Of a stretch of 25,317 nt of DNA, positions 7,864 to 16,039 are shown piece by piece. Source of the DNA: Lachnospiraceae bacterium UBA3316 (GTDB lineage Bacteria > Bacillota > Clostridia > Lachnospirales > Lachnospiraceae). The notes below the pieces were generated by a model, which saw only the letters and a list, made by a program, of their open reading frames with translations, did not search any database and had not been told where the DNA came from. The stretch is from positions 1 to 25,317 of the forward strand of contig DESK01000061.1 in NCBI GenBank assembly GCA_002361955.1. The letters run 5' to 3'. Within the stretch, counting starts at the first letter, position 1, and every line of letters starts with the position of its first letter. The position numbers and the translations under genes were made by a program.

Positions 7864-9656
7864 GGCCTTTTATCCTCCTTTGCAAAGGATTTGGGGAGAT
7901 GGATGCGGACACGCGTTCCCACATCCGGTTCGCTGTCGATCTTCAGCCCGTACCTTTCCCCAAAATACAGGCGGATTCTCTGATGGACATTGACTAGGCC
8001 CACACCGGACCCCTTTTTATGCTCATGCTTTCCGTCCACCAGAAGATTCTCCACCTCCTCAGGCGTCATTCCCGGCCCGTTGTCCAGCACGTCAATCCAG
8101 ATATCCTCTCCCTCCTCATAGCCGCAGACGCGAATCACTCCGTCTCCATCCATGGACTCCATGCCATAATAGATCGCATTCTCCAGCAGAGGCTGGATCA
8201 CCAGCTTGATCGTGCTGTACTGCAGGATGCCCGGCTCCATATGCATCTCAAAGGTAAACCGGTTCTTATAGCGCACCTTCTGGATATTCATATAGTTTCT
8301 GGCATGTTCCGCCTCCTCGCGAATGGTAATAATCGTCTTTCCTTTGCTGATACTGATACGGAAAAGCCTTGACAGGGCAGTGACCATGGAGATGGCCTCC
8401 TTATACTGCTCCCCCTCGATCATCCAAACGATGGAATCCAGCGTATTGTAGAGAAAATGAGGATTGATCTGAGACTGGAGGGCGTCCAGCTCACTCTTCC
8501 GCTTTTCCTCCTGCTCCACCACGATCTCCTCCATCAGCTTCTGCCTCTGGCGCACCATCGAATAGATCGTCCTGCCCAAATGACGGATTTCCTGGGAACC
8601 CTCCTCGCAGAGCTCCAGCTCTCCCGTTCCCTCCTCCATCTCCCGGACGGCAGCCTCCAGCCGCTTAATGGGCGTCGCGATACGTCCGGAGATGAAAATA
8701 TTCAGAAGTCCCATACAGAGGATCGTGAACAGCACAATAAAAAGCACAAAGAGCCGCATCTGGTTCAGGTTCAGGTAAAATTCCTCCGTAGGCACTACAT
8801 GGACAATCTTCCACCCCGTATACCCCACTGTTTTCACGGTCACAGAGCGTTCCTCTCCCTGAAAATTTTCCCTGTGGTTTCCGTCCTCATACTCTGCCGC
8901 CACCAGGTTGTTCTCCGTATTCAGGTTCGCGTAGATCGCCCTCTGCCTGGGATGATAAATGATCTCCCCGGAGCCGTCGATCAGGTAGGTATAGCCGGAT
9001 CCCCCCGTATTTACCTTCTCAAAAAGCTGCTCGATGCCGCTGTAGTCCATATCCACCAGCAAAATCCCACGGCTGGTCTCCCCGGCCCTGGTCAGCTCCA
9101 CCGTGCGGCTCAGGGAAATGACCCAGCTGTACCGTGAGCTGTCCTCCAAAAAGAGATTCTGAACGTGGGGCGTGGAGAAATGCAAATTCTCAATCTTATC
9201 ATTGGCCTTTTGGAACCAGCTCTGAGAGGCCGGGTCTACTCCCTCCTTTAAGGTGCTCACAGGCATACCCGTCACCACGTTTCCGTCCGCGTCAAAGCAG
9301 GCGATGCTCACCAGGCTGTCCCTGTTCGCCTCATACAGAAGATTCATATCCCAGTCAAGGCTCTCCTCCTGCAAATCCGCGTTTTTGATCGTACAGTAAT
9401 ACATAGAGTTGGAGATACGCATCATATTCCGGACACTGGTCTCCAGATTCAGGCTTACCTGATTCACCAGCTGAATGCTGTTCCGCAGGATCAGCTCCTC
9501 TGTGTTGGCGCTGATTTTGGCATAAAGGAGGACTCCCGCAAAGCCCATGGAAACCACCGCCGCAATGGTAAAGGACACCCATATGATCTGGCTGATGCTG
9601 GCCGTCTGGTAAAAATATTTTGAAAACTCCCAGAATTTCTTAATTTTCTGTCTCAT
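7860..9656 (-). CDS. YesM-type sensor histidine kinase
   Basis: A membrane sensor kinase of 598 residues. Order: TM1 (about 21-45), an extracellular Cache-like domain (about 46-298), TM2 (about 301-322), HAMP (about 320-372), a His_kinase domain with QINPHFLYN (396-404, phospho-acceptor His400), then an HATPase with N-box QPLLENAIYYG (488-498), DNGPGM (525-530) and GSGVGLVN (549-556). It should phosphorylate the AraC-type response regulator encoded just upstream; its start overlaps that gene's end by 17 bases, and its stop overlaps the next gene as ATGA. The start at ATG 9656 removes 35 unlikely residues. The upstream ribosome site is weak, consistent with coupling. The large ectodomain could bind ligand directly or dock the cassette's binding proteins. 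Confidence 0.93.
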   Translation of the reverse strand: MRQKIKKFWEFSKYFYQTASISQIIWVSFTIAAVVSMGFAGVLLYAKISANTEELILRNSIQLVNQVSLNLETSVRNMMRISNSMYYCTIKNADLQEESLDWDMNLLYEANRDSLVSIACFDADGNVVTGMPVSTLKEGVDPASQSWFQKANDKIENLHFSTPHVQNLFLEDSSRYSWVISLSRTVELTRAGETSRGILLVDMDYSGIEQLFEKVNTGGSGYTYLIDGSGEIIYHPRQRAIYANLNTENNLVAAEYEDGNHRENFQGEERSVTVKTVGYTGWKIVHVVPTEEFYLNLNQMRLFVLFIVLFTILCMGLLNIFISGRIATPIKRLEAAVREMEEGTGELELCEEGSQEIRHLGRTIYSMVRQRQKLMEEIVVEQEEKRKSELDALQSQINPHFLYNTLDSIVWMIEGEQYKEAISMVTALSRLFRISISKGKTIITIREEAEHARNYMNIQKVRYKNRFTFEMHMEPGILQYSTIKLVIQPLLENAIYYGMESMDGDGVIRVCGYEEGEDIWIDVLDNGPGMTPEEVENLLVDGKHEHKKGSGVGLVNVHQRIRLYFGERYGLKIDSEPDVGTRVRIHLPKSFAKEDKRP

Positions 9657-11253
9657 TCTTCTCTGTCTTACCCATCCTGTATTTCGTCGGGGACATCCCG
9701 TACTGCTTGCGGAACACGTAGCTGAAATAATTCGGCTCCGTATAACCCACCTTGCCCGCAATCACATAAGTCTTGTCCTTCGTATTATTTAAGAGATCCA
9801 GGGCGGCTTCCATCCGTACATGGGTCAGATAGTTGATAAAGCTCTCCCCCGTCTCCCTTTTAAAAATCGTGGAAAAATATGCCCCGCTCACATTGAGCTC
9901 CTGACATATCATTTCTACGGAAAGGGTGCTGTCTGTATAATGCTCCTGAATAAACTGAATCGCCTTTTCCGTCAAAAGCTTTGTGGAATCCGTCTGTTCC
10001 TGACGGATCAGAGACCGAAACTTCATGCAGACGCCATGAAGCCACTCTCCCAGCACGTCCAGAGAGTCAAATTTCGCTATCTCCCGGTAGAAATCCATAT
10101 TTCCGCCGAAGATTTCCTCCAGGTTCAGGTGATAAGATCGTCCCAGCTTCAAAAGCTCCGCCATCAGCTCCATCATGGCTACCTGATAGCGGTGGAGGGA
10201 AATGTTGGAGGTTTTAAATTTGTCCATCAGCTCATCCACGGCCACCTTCACATCCTGCCTCTTTCCCAGCTTGATCGCCCGGATTACCTTCTGGATATCC
10301 AGGTCGTCCAGGACAAAATCGCTGTTTACGGCCGGCTGGATATCACGGATATAAATGGCCTGATTGGGCTCCAAAAGCACCCGGTAATCCGCCGCGTCCA
10401 CCGCCCCCTTATACGAGAGAGCCAGATTTCCAAGGCTGTCCACGGCCTGGCCGATGCCCGCCGTCACATTCACCTCCAGCAGACGCTGGGCTGTCTTGCA
10501 CACCTGATCCAGTTCCTGGATTTTTTCATTCAGCCGTGCCGTGCCGTCCAGCTCCAGGATGGCAGCCACCATGTCCAAATACAAAAAGCTGCGCACCTCT
10601 GCCCCCACGCTTACATTTTCATCCAGGATCTGCTTCAAGGACAGATTCAGAAGACTTCGCTCCTTCACGCGCTCTCCGAAATCCGCCCGAAAGACTGCCA
10701 CCGCATAGTAAGGCGCCTCCAGGTTCACCTCATAGGCGTCATTCATTTCCTGTATCAGCTCGTCAGACAGCTTACCTTCGATCAGGCTTGCCATAAACTG
10801 CTCTTTCATCACTGGAAGGCTCTTCTGATAATAGGCGTAAAGCTTCTCCTGGTTGCGTTTTTCATCAATCTCCGCATCCAGATTTTTTTTAATACGCAAA
10901 AACACATCACGAAGCTCCTCGGAGTCAATCGGCTTGAGGATATACTCTGCCACGTCCAGCTTGATGGCCTCCCTGGCATACTCGAACTCATCAAATCCTG
11001 AGAAGATCACGATCCGCATATCACGCCGGCTCTCTTTTAGTTTCCGGCAGAGGGAAAGCCCGTCCATAAAAGGCATCTTGATATCTGTCATCACCACATC
11101 CGGCTGAAGCTTTTCCGCCAGCTCCAGGGCTTCCTCGCCGTTTTCCGCCGTGGCTATCACCTGAAATCCCAGCTCATCCCATTTCAGTTTTTTCTCGATC
11201 GCCTTTCTTGCTGCCTCCTCGTCATCCACCAGCATTACCTTATACAGTCCCAT
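9640..11253 (-). CDS. YesN-type AraC-family response regulator
   Basis: A 537-residue transcription regulator. The N-terminal receiver has acidic residues at 10-12, phospho-acceptor Asp57 in DVVMTDIKMP, Ser85 and Lys107. A long central region (about 130-420) of the kind seen in YesN proteins follows, then a C-terminal AraC double helix-turn-helix (about 425-527, ending MSPTKYR). It is the first gene of the cassette, with a GGAGGTAAGG ribosome site and its own promoter. By analogy with YesMN-type systems it should activate sugar genes when phosphorylated; the neighbouring mglBAC operon is the obvious target, but no operator is recognisable by eye. Confidence 0.94.
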   Translation of the reverse strand: MGLYKVMLVDDEEAARKAIEKKLKWDELGFQVIATAENGEEALELAEKLQPDVVMTDIKMPFMDGLSLCRKLKESRRDMRIVIFSGFDEFEYAREAIKLDVAEYILKPIDSEELRDVFLRIKKNLDAEIDEKRNQEKLYAYYQKSLPVMKEQFMASLIEGKLSDELIQEMNDAYEVNLEAPYYAVAVFRADFGERVKERSLLNLSLKQILDENVSVGAEVRSFLYLDMVAAILELDGTARLNEKIQELDQVCKTAQRLLEVNVTAGIGQAVDSLGNLALSYKGAVDAADYRVLLEPNQAIYIRDIQPAVNSDFVLDDLDIQKVIRAIKLGKRQDVKVAVDELMDKFKTSNISLHRYQVAMMELMAELLKLGRSYHLNLEEIFGGNMDFYREIAKFDSLDVLGEWLHGVCMKFRSLIRQEQTDSTKLLTEKAIQFIQEHYTDSTLSVEMICQELNVSGAYFSTIFKRETGESFINYLTHVRMEAALDLLNNTKDKTYVIAGKVGYTEPNYFSYVFRKQYGMSPTKYRMGKTEKNETEN

Positions 11254-11285
11254 CTATCCTTACCTCCGGTATCCTTATAGTTTTT

Positions 11286-11314
11286 ACTATAATCTACTTC
11301 CTTCTTTTTTGCAA
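11286..11314 (-). promoter_or_regulatory. Promoter of the two-component cassette
   Basis: Minus strand -35 TTGCAA (11309-11314), a 17-base spacer, -10 TATAGT (11286-11291). It lies just after the terminator of the preceding small gene and gives a leader of about 25 nt, so the cassette is transcribed independently of mglBAC. Confidence 0.7.
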
Positions 11315-11342
11315 TCCTTTTAGAGGCCAGGACATTGGAAAA

Positions 11343-11375
11343 GGCCGTCGAAGGCACAAATGCCTATCGACAGCC
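11343..11375 (-). terminator. Intrinsic terminator after the small membrane protein gene
   Basis: On the minus strand GGCTGTCGA-T-AGGCA (11361-11375) pairs with TGCCTTCGACGGCC (11343-11356), a 14-bp stem with one bulged T and a TTTG loop, followed by TTTTCC. Confidence 0.85.
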
Positions 11376-11386
11376 CTCCTACGGCC

Positions 11387-11725
11387 CTATTCATTTTTTT
11401 CATCTTCCACGATCTCTTTTGGAAAATCCTCCGTTGTTTCCCCGGGTTCTTCTTCCGCGGGAGCCCCTTGCTCCTCTGCCCCGGGAAGCTCCTTGGAAGG
11501 CTCCTCCTGCTGCGGCTGCGACAGCTTATAGCCCTGGATCAGACTTAAAACCACCATACCGCCGCCTACGATTCCAAAAAATAAAATAAATACAATACTC
11601 AGGATTCTCTGGTTTCCAGAAGTATAGGGAAGCTCCTTGACTAAATTGTATGCCATAAACAGCAGATAGATTCCTGCCATGGAATAGATTGCCATTCTTC
11701 CTCTGTTTCTAGCTCTGTCACTCAT
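11387..11725 (-). CDS. Small two-helix membrane protein with acidic tail, unknown function
   Basis: I do not recognise this protein. With the start at ATG 11725 it has 112 residues: a short basic N-terminus (MSDRARNRGR), two transmembrane helices (about 11-31 and 41-63) and a C-terminal tail rich in Glu and Pro (about 70-112). An ATG two codons earlier is also possible; AAAGG is spaced better for the later one. It lies between the mglBAC terminator and its own terminator, with only about 34 bases of upstream DNA after the mgl hairpin, so it is expressed either by read-through from mglC or from a promoter overlapping that terminator. The acidic tail should be cytoplasmic if the basic N-terminus is. 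No role in sugar uptake can be shown. Confidence 0.7.
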   Translation of the reverse strand: MSDRARNRGRMAIYSMAGIYLLFMAYNLVKELPYTSGNQRILSIVFILFFGIVGGGMVVLSLIQGYKLSQPQQEEPSKELPGAEEQGAPAEEEPGETTEDFPKEIVEDEKNE

Positions 11726-11765
11726 AATCATTCTGCCTTTCCGCCGCGAAGCAATATACGAAAAC

Positions 11766-11799
11766 AGGCAGAACCGAAAACCAGGTTCCGGTTCTGCCT
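11766..11799 (-). terminator. Terminator of the mglBAC operon
   Basis: An 11-bp perfect stem (11766-11776 with 11789-11799, AGGCAGAACCG pairing CGGTTCTGCCT) and a 12-base loop, followed on the minus strand by GTTTTC. It lies 26 bases after the mglC stop. The short U-run may allow read-through. Confidence 0.78.
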
Positions 11800-11825
11800 T
11801 CTCATGTCTAAGTACAAGTTTTAAA

Positions 11826-12902
11826 TTATTTACGAACCAGGTACTTTCTCATATCAATGGAGCATGCAGCCAGGATAATCAAACCTTTGATGATGTACTG
11901 CATGTTCTGGTCGATTGACAGGAAGATCAATGCTGCGAAGATGATTCGAAGAACGAATACACCGATTACGATACCGCTGATCTTACCAGTACCACCTACG
12001 AAGGATACGCCGCCGATTACGCAGGCTGCGATAGCATCACACTCGTAGTTCTGTCCTGTTGTAGCAGTGTTAGAACCGATACGTGCGGACTCGATGAATC
12101 CGGTAATACCGTACATAGCACCTGCCAGAGTATGTACCAGAATAGTTGTAAGGCCTACATTTACACCAGATACGTTAGCAGCTTCCGGGTTGGAACCAAC
12201 TGCAAACATGTTCTTACCAAACGTAGTCTTATTCCAGATGAACCACATCACGATAACACAGATAATTGCGTACCAGATATAGTTCGGGATGGGCACTTTG
12301 CCAACCTTTAAGATACTGCCTGTTACGAAGTTCTTAAAGGAGTTGTCCAGACCTGACAGAGGCTGACCATTGTTTCCGTTTGTCATGATGAACATCAACA
12401 GAATACCAAAGGTGATCAGCTGAGTTGCCAGCGTTACGATGAAGGGATGAAGCTTAAAGTGTGCAACGAAGAAACCATTGACTAAACCGATCACTGCACC
12501 GATTGCCATAACCATCAGGATTACTACCGGAATGGGAAGAGGCTTCATATTCGGGAACATCTTTGTAGCATAGTCTACGGACTGCAGCATAGCTGCGGAC
12601 ACACAGGCCGTCAAACCAACGATACGGCCTGCAGAAAGGTCGGTACCGGTCAGTACGATACATCCGCCGATACCAAGAGCGATCGGCATATTTGCTGCTG
12701 TCAGAGAAATAATATTTACAATAGAACCTGTTCCCAGGAAGTTACTGTTTTTCGTGTAGGTATAAATAACCGCTATGATCAGCAGGATATACAGGGCGTT
12801 GTTCAAAAGAGTTTCTTTGATATATTTGCTCTTATCCTTGCCGTCCATTGCCTTAAAATTAGCAATATTTACTTTCCAATTTTCTATGAATGCGATTTTC
12901 AC
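11826..12902 (-). CDS. mglC: CUT2 sugar ABC transporter permease, MglC-type
   Basis: The integral membrane permease of the mgl-type importer, 358 residues, with an N-terminal cytoplasmic stretch and about eight to ten hydrophobic segments of the BPD_transp_2 (RbsC/MglC) fold. Recognisable blocks are GIGGCIVLTGTDLSAGRIVG (about 77-96), where the permease meets the ATPase, and VIGGVSFVGGTGKISG (about 291-306). The start codon is GTG 12902 with GGAGG nine bases upstream; no ATG nearby fits. It begins 14 bases after mglA, so the genes are co-transcribed. Permease sequence alone does not tell galactose from ribose, xylose or other sugars; the MglB-like calcium loop of the partner favours galactose/glucose-type ligands. 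Confidence 0.92.
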   Translation of the reverse strand: MKIAFIENWKVNIANFKAMDGKDKSKYIKETLLNNALYILLIIAVIYTYTKNSNFLGTGSIVNIISLTAANMPIALGIGGCIVLTGTDLSAGRIVGLTACVSAAMLQSVDYATKMFPNMKPLPIPVVILMVMAIGAVIGLVNGFFVAHFKLHPFIVTLATQLITFGILLMFIMTNGNNGQPLSGLDNSFKNFVTGSILKVGKVPIPNYIWYAIICVIVMWFIWNKTTFGKNMFAVGSNPEAANVSGVNVGLTTILVHTLAGAMYGITGFIESARIGSNTATTGQNYECDAIAACVIGGVSFVGGTGKISGIVIGVFVLRIIFAALIFLSIDQNMQYIIKGLIILAACSIDMRKYLVRK

Positions 12903-12916
12903 GTATCTCAGCCTCC

Positions 12917-14416
12917 TTATACATATTTTGCCGCAAGGGTCATGATCTCTTCCTGTGTCGTATTCCGCGCGTCTACTTCGCCGGCCAGACGTCCGCCTGA
13001 CATTACAAGGATACGGTCACAGATACCCAGCAGCTCCGGCATCTCAGACGATACCACCAGGACAATCTTATTATTATTTGCCAAATCCAGGATCAACTGG
13101 TAAATCTCATACTTTGCACCTACGTCGATACCACGGGTAGGCTCATCCAGAAGCAATACCTCCGGTTCTGTCAGCAGCCAACGGCTAAGGATAACCTTCT
13201 GCTGGTTACCACCGGAAAGAGAACGGATCTTTGTCTCCTGGGTAGGAGTCTTCGTACGCATTTTCTCAATATATTCCTGTGTATCTTTCTTCATAGAGCT
13301 CTCGCTCAGATAAATCCCGGCTCGCTTATGCTTCTTCAAGCTGGAAATAACCGTATTCTCACGGATATTCAAAATTCCGAAAATACCCGTCGCACGTCTC
13401 TCCTCTGTCAACAGAGCGAAACCGTTCTTAATAGACTCACGGGCATTCCTGTTCAGAACCTGCTTGCCGTCCAACTTGATCGTACCTGATTTTCTGGTAG
13501 CAATACCGAAGATATTCTCCAGCGTTTCGGTACGTCCGCTTCCGTCCAGACCGGCCAGGCCGAGAACCTCTCCACGGCGCGCCTTGAAGGAAACGTCTTT
13601 CAAAAGTGAATACTGCGCTGTCAGACCTTCTACCTCAAGAGCGTACTCACCCGGCTTGTTTGTCTTCGGCGGGAACTGGTTTGTCAGTTCACGTCCTACC
13701 ATCAGACGGATGATCTCATCCATCGTCATCTCCTTTGCCGGACGGGTAGCTACCCAGGTACCGTCTCGCATGACTGTGATATCATCGGAAATCCGAAGAA
13801 TCTCTGCCATCTTATGGGAAATATAAATGATTCCCACGCCGCGGTCTCTCAGCATATTTATAATCTTAAATAAATGTTCTACCTCTTCCTCAGTCAGAGA
13901 AGAAGTTGGCTCGTCGAACACGATAATTTTCGAATTAAAAGAAACTGCCTTGGCAATCTCTACCATCTGGCGCTGCGAAACAGGCATCGTGCTCATAATC
14001 CTCTTCGGATCAACGTTAATCTCCAGCTCTTCAAACACCTTCAAGGTATCTTTGTATGCCTTTCTGTCGTCTGTAAAAATGCCGCCTACTTTAGGAAAAC
14101 GCCCTAACCAGAGATTGTCCATTACGCTACGCTTCAGTGCCTGGTTCAACTCCTGATGAACCATCGCCACACCATTTTCCAGTGCTTCCTTTGAACTTTT
14201 AAAATTAATCTCTTTCCCCTCCAGGAAAATTTCCCCGCCGTCTTTTGCATACATTCCAAACAGGCATTTCATCAGTGTGGATTTCCCGGCACCGTTTTCG
14301 CCCATCAGCGCGTGAACTGTTCCTCTCCTAACCGTCAGGGAAACGTTGTCCAGCGCCTTTACGCCCGGGAACTCCTTGGAGATATTTTTCATCTCAAGCA
14401 AAACATCATGCTCCAT
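12917..14416 (-). CDS. mglA: CUT2 sugar ABC transporter ATPase, MglA-type
   Basis: A double ATP-binding-cassette protein of 499 residues that powers the importer. The first half has Walker A GENGAGKST (39-47), the divergent signature VSQRQMVEIAKA and Walker B IIVFDEPTSSL. The second half has the degenerate Walker A GLDGSGRTE without Lys, signature LSGGNQQKV and Walker B VLLLDEPTRGID. This asymmetry is typical of MglA/RbsA/XylG. ATG 14416 has AGGAGG upstream. It sits between mglB and mglC; a strong hairpin separates it from mglB, which probably lowers its expression relative to the binding protein. Confidence 0.95.
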   Translation of the reverse strand: MEHDVLLEMKNISKEFPGVKALDNVSLTVRRGTVHALMGENGAGKSTLMKCLFGMYAKDGGEIFLEGKEINFKSSKEALENGVAMVHQELNQALKRSVMDNLWLGRFPKVGGIFTDDRKAYKDTLKVFEELEINVDPKRIMSTMPVSQRQMVEIAKAVSFNSKIIVFDEPTSSLTEEEVEHLFKIINMLRDRGVGIIYISHKMAEILRISDDITVMRDGTWVATRPAKEMTMDEIIRLMVGRELTNQFPPKTNKPGEYALEVEGLTAQYSLLKDVSFKARRGEVLGLAGLDGSGRTETLENIFGIATRKSGTIKLDGKQVLNRNARESIKNGFALLTEERRATGIFGILNIRENTVISSLKKHKRAGIYLSESSMKKDTQEYIEKMRTKTPTQETKIRSLSGGNQQKVILSRWLLTEPEVLLLDEPTRGIDVGAKYEIYQLILDLANNNKIVLVVSSEMPELLGICDRILVMSGGRLAGEVDARNTTQEEIMTLAAKYV

Positions 14417-14443
14417 ATCCTGACCTCCTGTCTTCTTATACCT

Positions 14444-14479
14444 GAGAAACAGCCGCCAACCTGCTGGCGGCCGTTTCTC
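14444..14479 (-). promoter_or_regulatory. Intercistronic hairpin between mglB and mglA
   Basis: Arms 14444-14458 and 14465-14479 form a 15-bp stem on the minus strand with one G-U pair and a 6-base loop. No U-tract follows (AGGTATAAG), so it is not a regular terminator. Such hairpins after binding-protein genes are known to protect the upstream message and give more binding protein than ATPase/permease. Confidence 0.75.
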
Positions 14480-14562
14480 TGTATAGTCCTATGACTATCT
14501 TATGCATACTGCATAGCTTTCAAGGTTACCCTCTCCTGCACATTATGCTGTAAAACAAATTA

Positions 14563-15783
14563 CTATTCACCCATGTACATAGCATACGGGATGTAGATCT
14601 TGTTTGCTACGTTCTCAGAGATGTTATAGCTGTCTGTGTTAGCCATAACTTCCTGTCCGGAACCTGCGTTTGTAACAAGGTCTGCGATACAAGCTGCCAT
14701 ACCTTCAGCATCCTGCTTGATGGTACCAGTCATCTTACCGTCAGCGATCAGAGACTTAGCTGCGTCTGTAGCGTCTACGCCGAATACAGGGATTGTTGTG
14801 CTGCTGCCATCGCCCAGGTTGTAACCCTTGTCGTTCAGAGCAGAGATAACCCCCTCAGCCATACCGTCGTTGTTACAGATAACAAGCTCGATCATGGTGT
14901 TGTTTGCTTCGTTGAACTGAGACAGGTTTGTGGTCATGTAGTTGTTAGCTGCTGTTGCGCTCCAAGCTCCATCCTGGTCTACCTGATAGCAGTCAGTATT
15001 TGCGGAGTCGAAGTATGCCAGCTCAGGCTTTCCAGCTTCTGTCAGAACCTTGTTAGCATCCTCTACACCATACTGTGTACGGTAAATAGCCTCTACGTTA
15101 CCCAGCTGACCCATCATCATAGCGTACTGGATGGTTCCGTCGCCGTTCAGGTCTACTTCATCAAAATGCTCAACCAAGTACTCACCGATCATCTGGCCCT
15201 GCATATGACCAGCTTCCGGAGCGTCTGTACCTACGAATGCGCACTTATCATAGCTGCCAAGTACCTGTCCCTCTTCCTCGTCAGTCTCAACTGCACGGTT
15301 GAAGAAGATTACAGGAACGCCTGCTGCAGATGCCTTGTCAACGATCTGCTGGGAAGCGTCTACAGAACCGGAAGTAACGATGTTTACTACCAGTACGTTA
15401 GCGCCAGTCTGAAGAGCGGTGTCGATCTGCTCGTTCTGTGTTGTCTGGCTGTTGTTGGAATCGAAGTCCTGATACGTTACACCAAGAGCATCCAGCTCAG
15501 CATCCAGTGCTGTACGAACGGAAGAGATATATGTGTCAGAGTAGGTGTAGTAGAATACTGCTACGTTTGCGCTAGACAGGTCTACATCACTAACTGCGTC
15601 AGCAACGCTCTCAGCCTCTGTAGCTGCTGCGTCTGTCTCCTCATCCGCTGCGTCTGTCTCAGCAGCGTCTGTAGCTGTTGCCTCTGTTGCCGGAGCCTCT
15701 GTCTCCTTTGTGCTTCCGCATCCTGCTACCATAGTTGCTACCATAGCAGTTGCAAGTAATGCGCTGATTACTTTCTTTTTCAT
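14563..15783 (-). CDS. mglB: MglB-like sugar-binding lipoprotein of the ABC importer
   Basis: The extracellular sugar-binding lipoprotein that delivers substrate to MglAC, 406 residues. The signal peptide ends in lipobox VAGC (Cys22), then a 40-residue Thr/Ala/Glu/Asp linker (about 25-66), then a Peripla_BP_4 domain with calcium loop DLNGDGTIQ (211-219) as in E. coli MglB. Compared with the sugar contacts I recall for E. coli MglB, Asp83, Asn162, Arg235, Trp274, Asn305 and Asp337 are kept, but the His is Asn229, an Asp is Glu231 and the last Asn is Gln357. The ligand may therefore be a galactose/glucose relative rather than those exact sugars. The start at ATG 15783 has AGGAGG; ten extra upstream codons are unlikely. 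It is first in the operon, with its own promoter. Confidence 0.92.
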   Translation of the reverse strand: MKKKVISALLATAMVATMVAGCGSTKETEAPATEATATDAAETDAADEETDAAATEAESVADAVSDVDLSSANVAVFYYTYSDTYISSVRTALDAELDALGVTYQDFDSNNSQTTQNEQIDTALQTGANVLVVNIVTSGSVDASQQIVDKASAAGVPVIFFNRAVETDEEEGQVLGSYDKCAFVGTDAPEAGHMQGQMIGEYLVEHFDEVDLNGDGTIQYAMMMGQLGNVEAIYRTQYGVEDANKVLTEAGKPELAYFDSANTDCYQVDQDGAWSATAANNYMTTNLSQFNEANNTMIELVICNNDGMAEGVISALNDKGYNLGDGSSTTIPVFGVDATDAAKSLIADGKMTGTIKQDAEGMAACIADLVTNAGSGQEVMANTDSYNISENVANKIYIPYAMYMGE

Positions 15784-15810
15784 TTTTACATCCTCCTGTA
15801 TAATATTTTC

Positions 15811-15887
15811 CATGAGGGACTTCCTCTCATGTAGTGTGTCCCGAAAGCAGGGTCTGCGCCCGCCTTCGGATATACCTTATTATAGCA
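15811..15887 (-). promoter_or_regulatory. mglBAC promoter and structured leader
   Basis: An extended -10, TGC followed by TATAAT (15879-15887 on the minus strand), is clear; the hexamer 17 bases upstream (TGTTTT) is a poor -35, which suggests activator dependence. The leader of about 90 nt can form two hairpins, 15841-15869 (imperfect) and CATGAGGG with CCTCTCATG (15811-15818, 15823-15831). I see no convincing cre site. The rest of the gap to 16039 shows nothing definite. Confidence 0.6.
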
Positions 15888-16039
15888 GGTAGGACTTCAT
15901 AAAAACATACAAATTTCTTTGATTTTCTATAAAATTTATTAATTGTGAATGTGTTTTTCCCGGTTTTCTGGTCATAATGACTGTTTACCTTTCACCGCTT
16001 CCCCGGGCTTTTCCCGGCTGTTCGTGATTCTGCATATTT

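Noticed and set aside
6946..7983. Long plus-strand open frame opposite the anchored binding-protein gene
   Set aside because: The His/Leu/Arg-rich translation without domains is typical of an antisense shadow; the minus-strand gene has coupled starts and a recognisable fold.
9820..11001. Long plus-strand open frame opposite the response regulator
   Set aside because: It lacks a ribosome site and any family motif; it mirrors a clear REC-AraC gene and is explained by codon bias.
15784..15960. CcpA cre site in the mglB promoter
   Set aside because: No sequence near the promoter fits the WTGNNARCGNWWWCAW pattern well enough.
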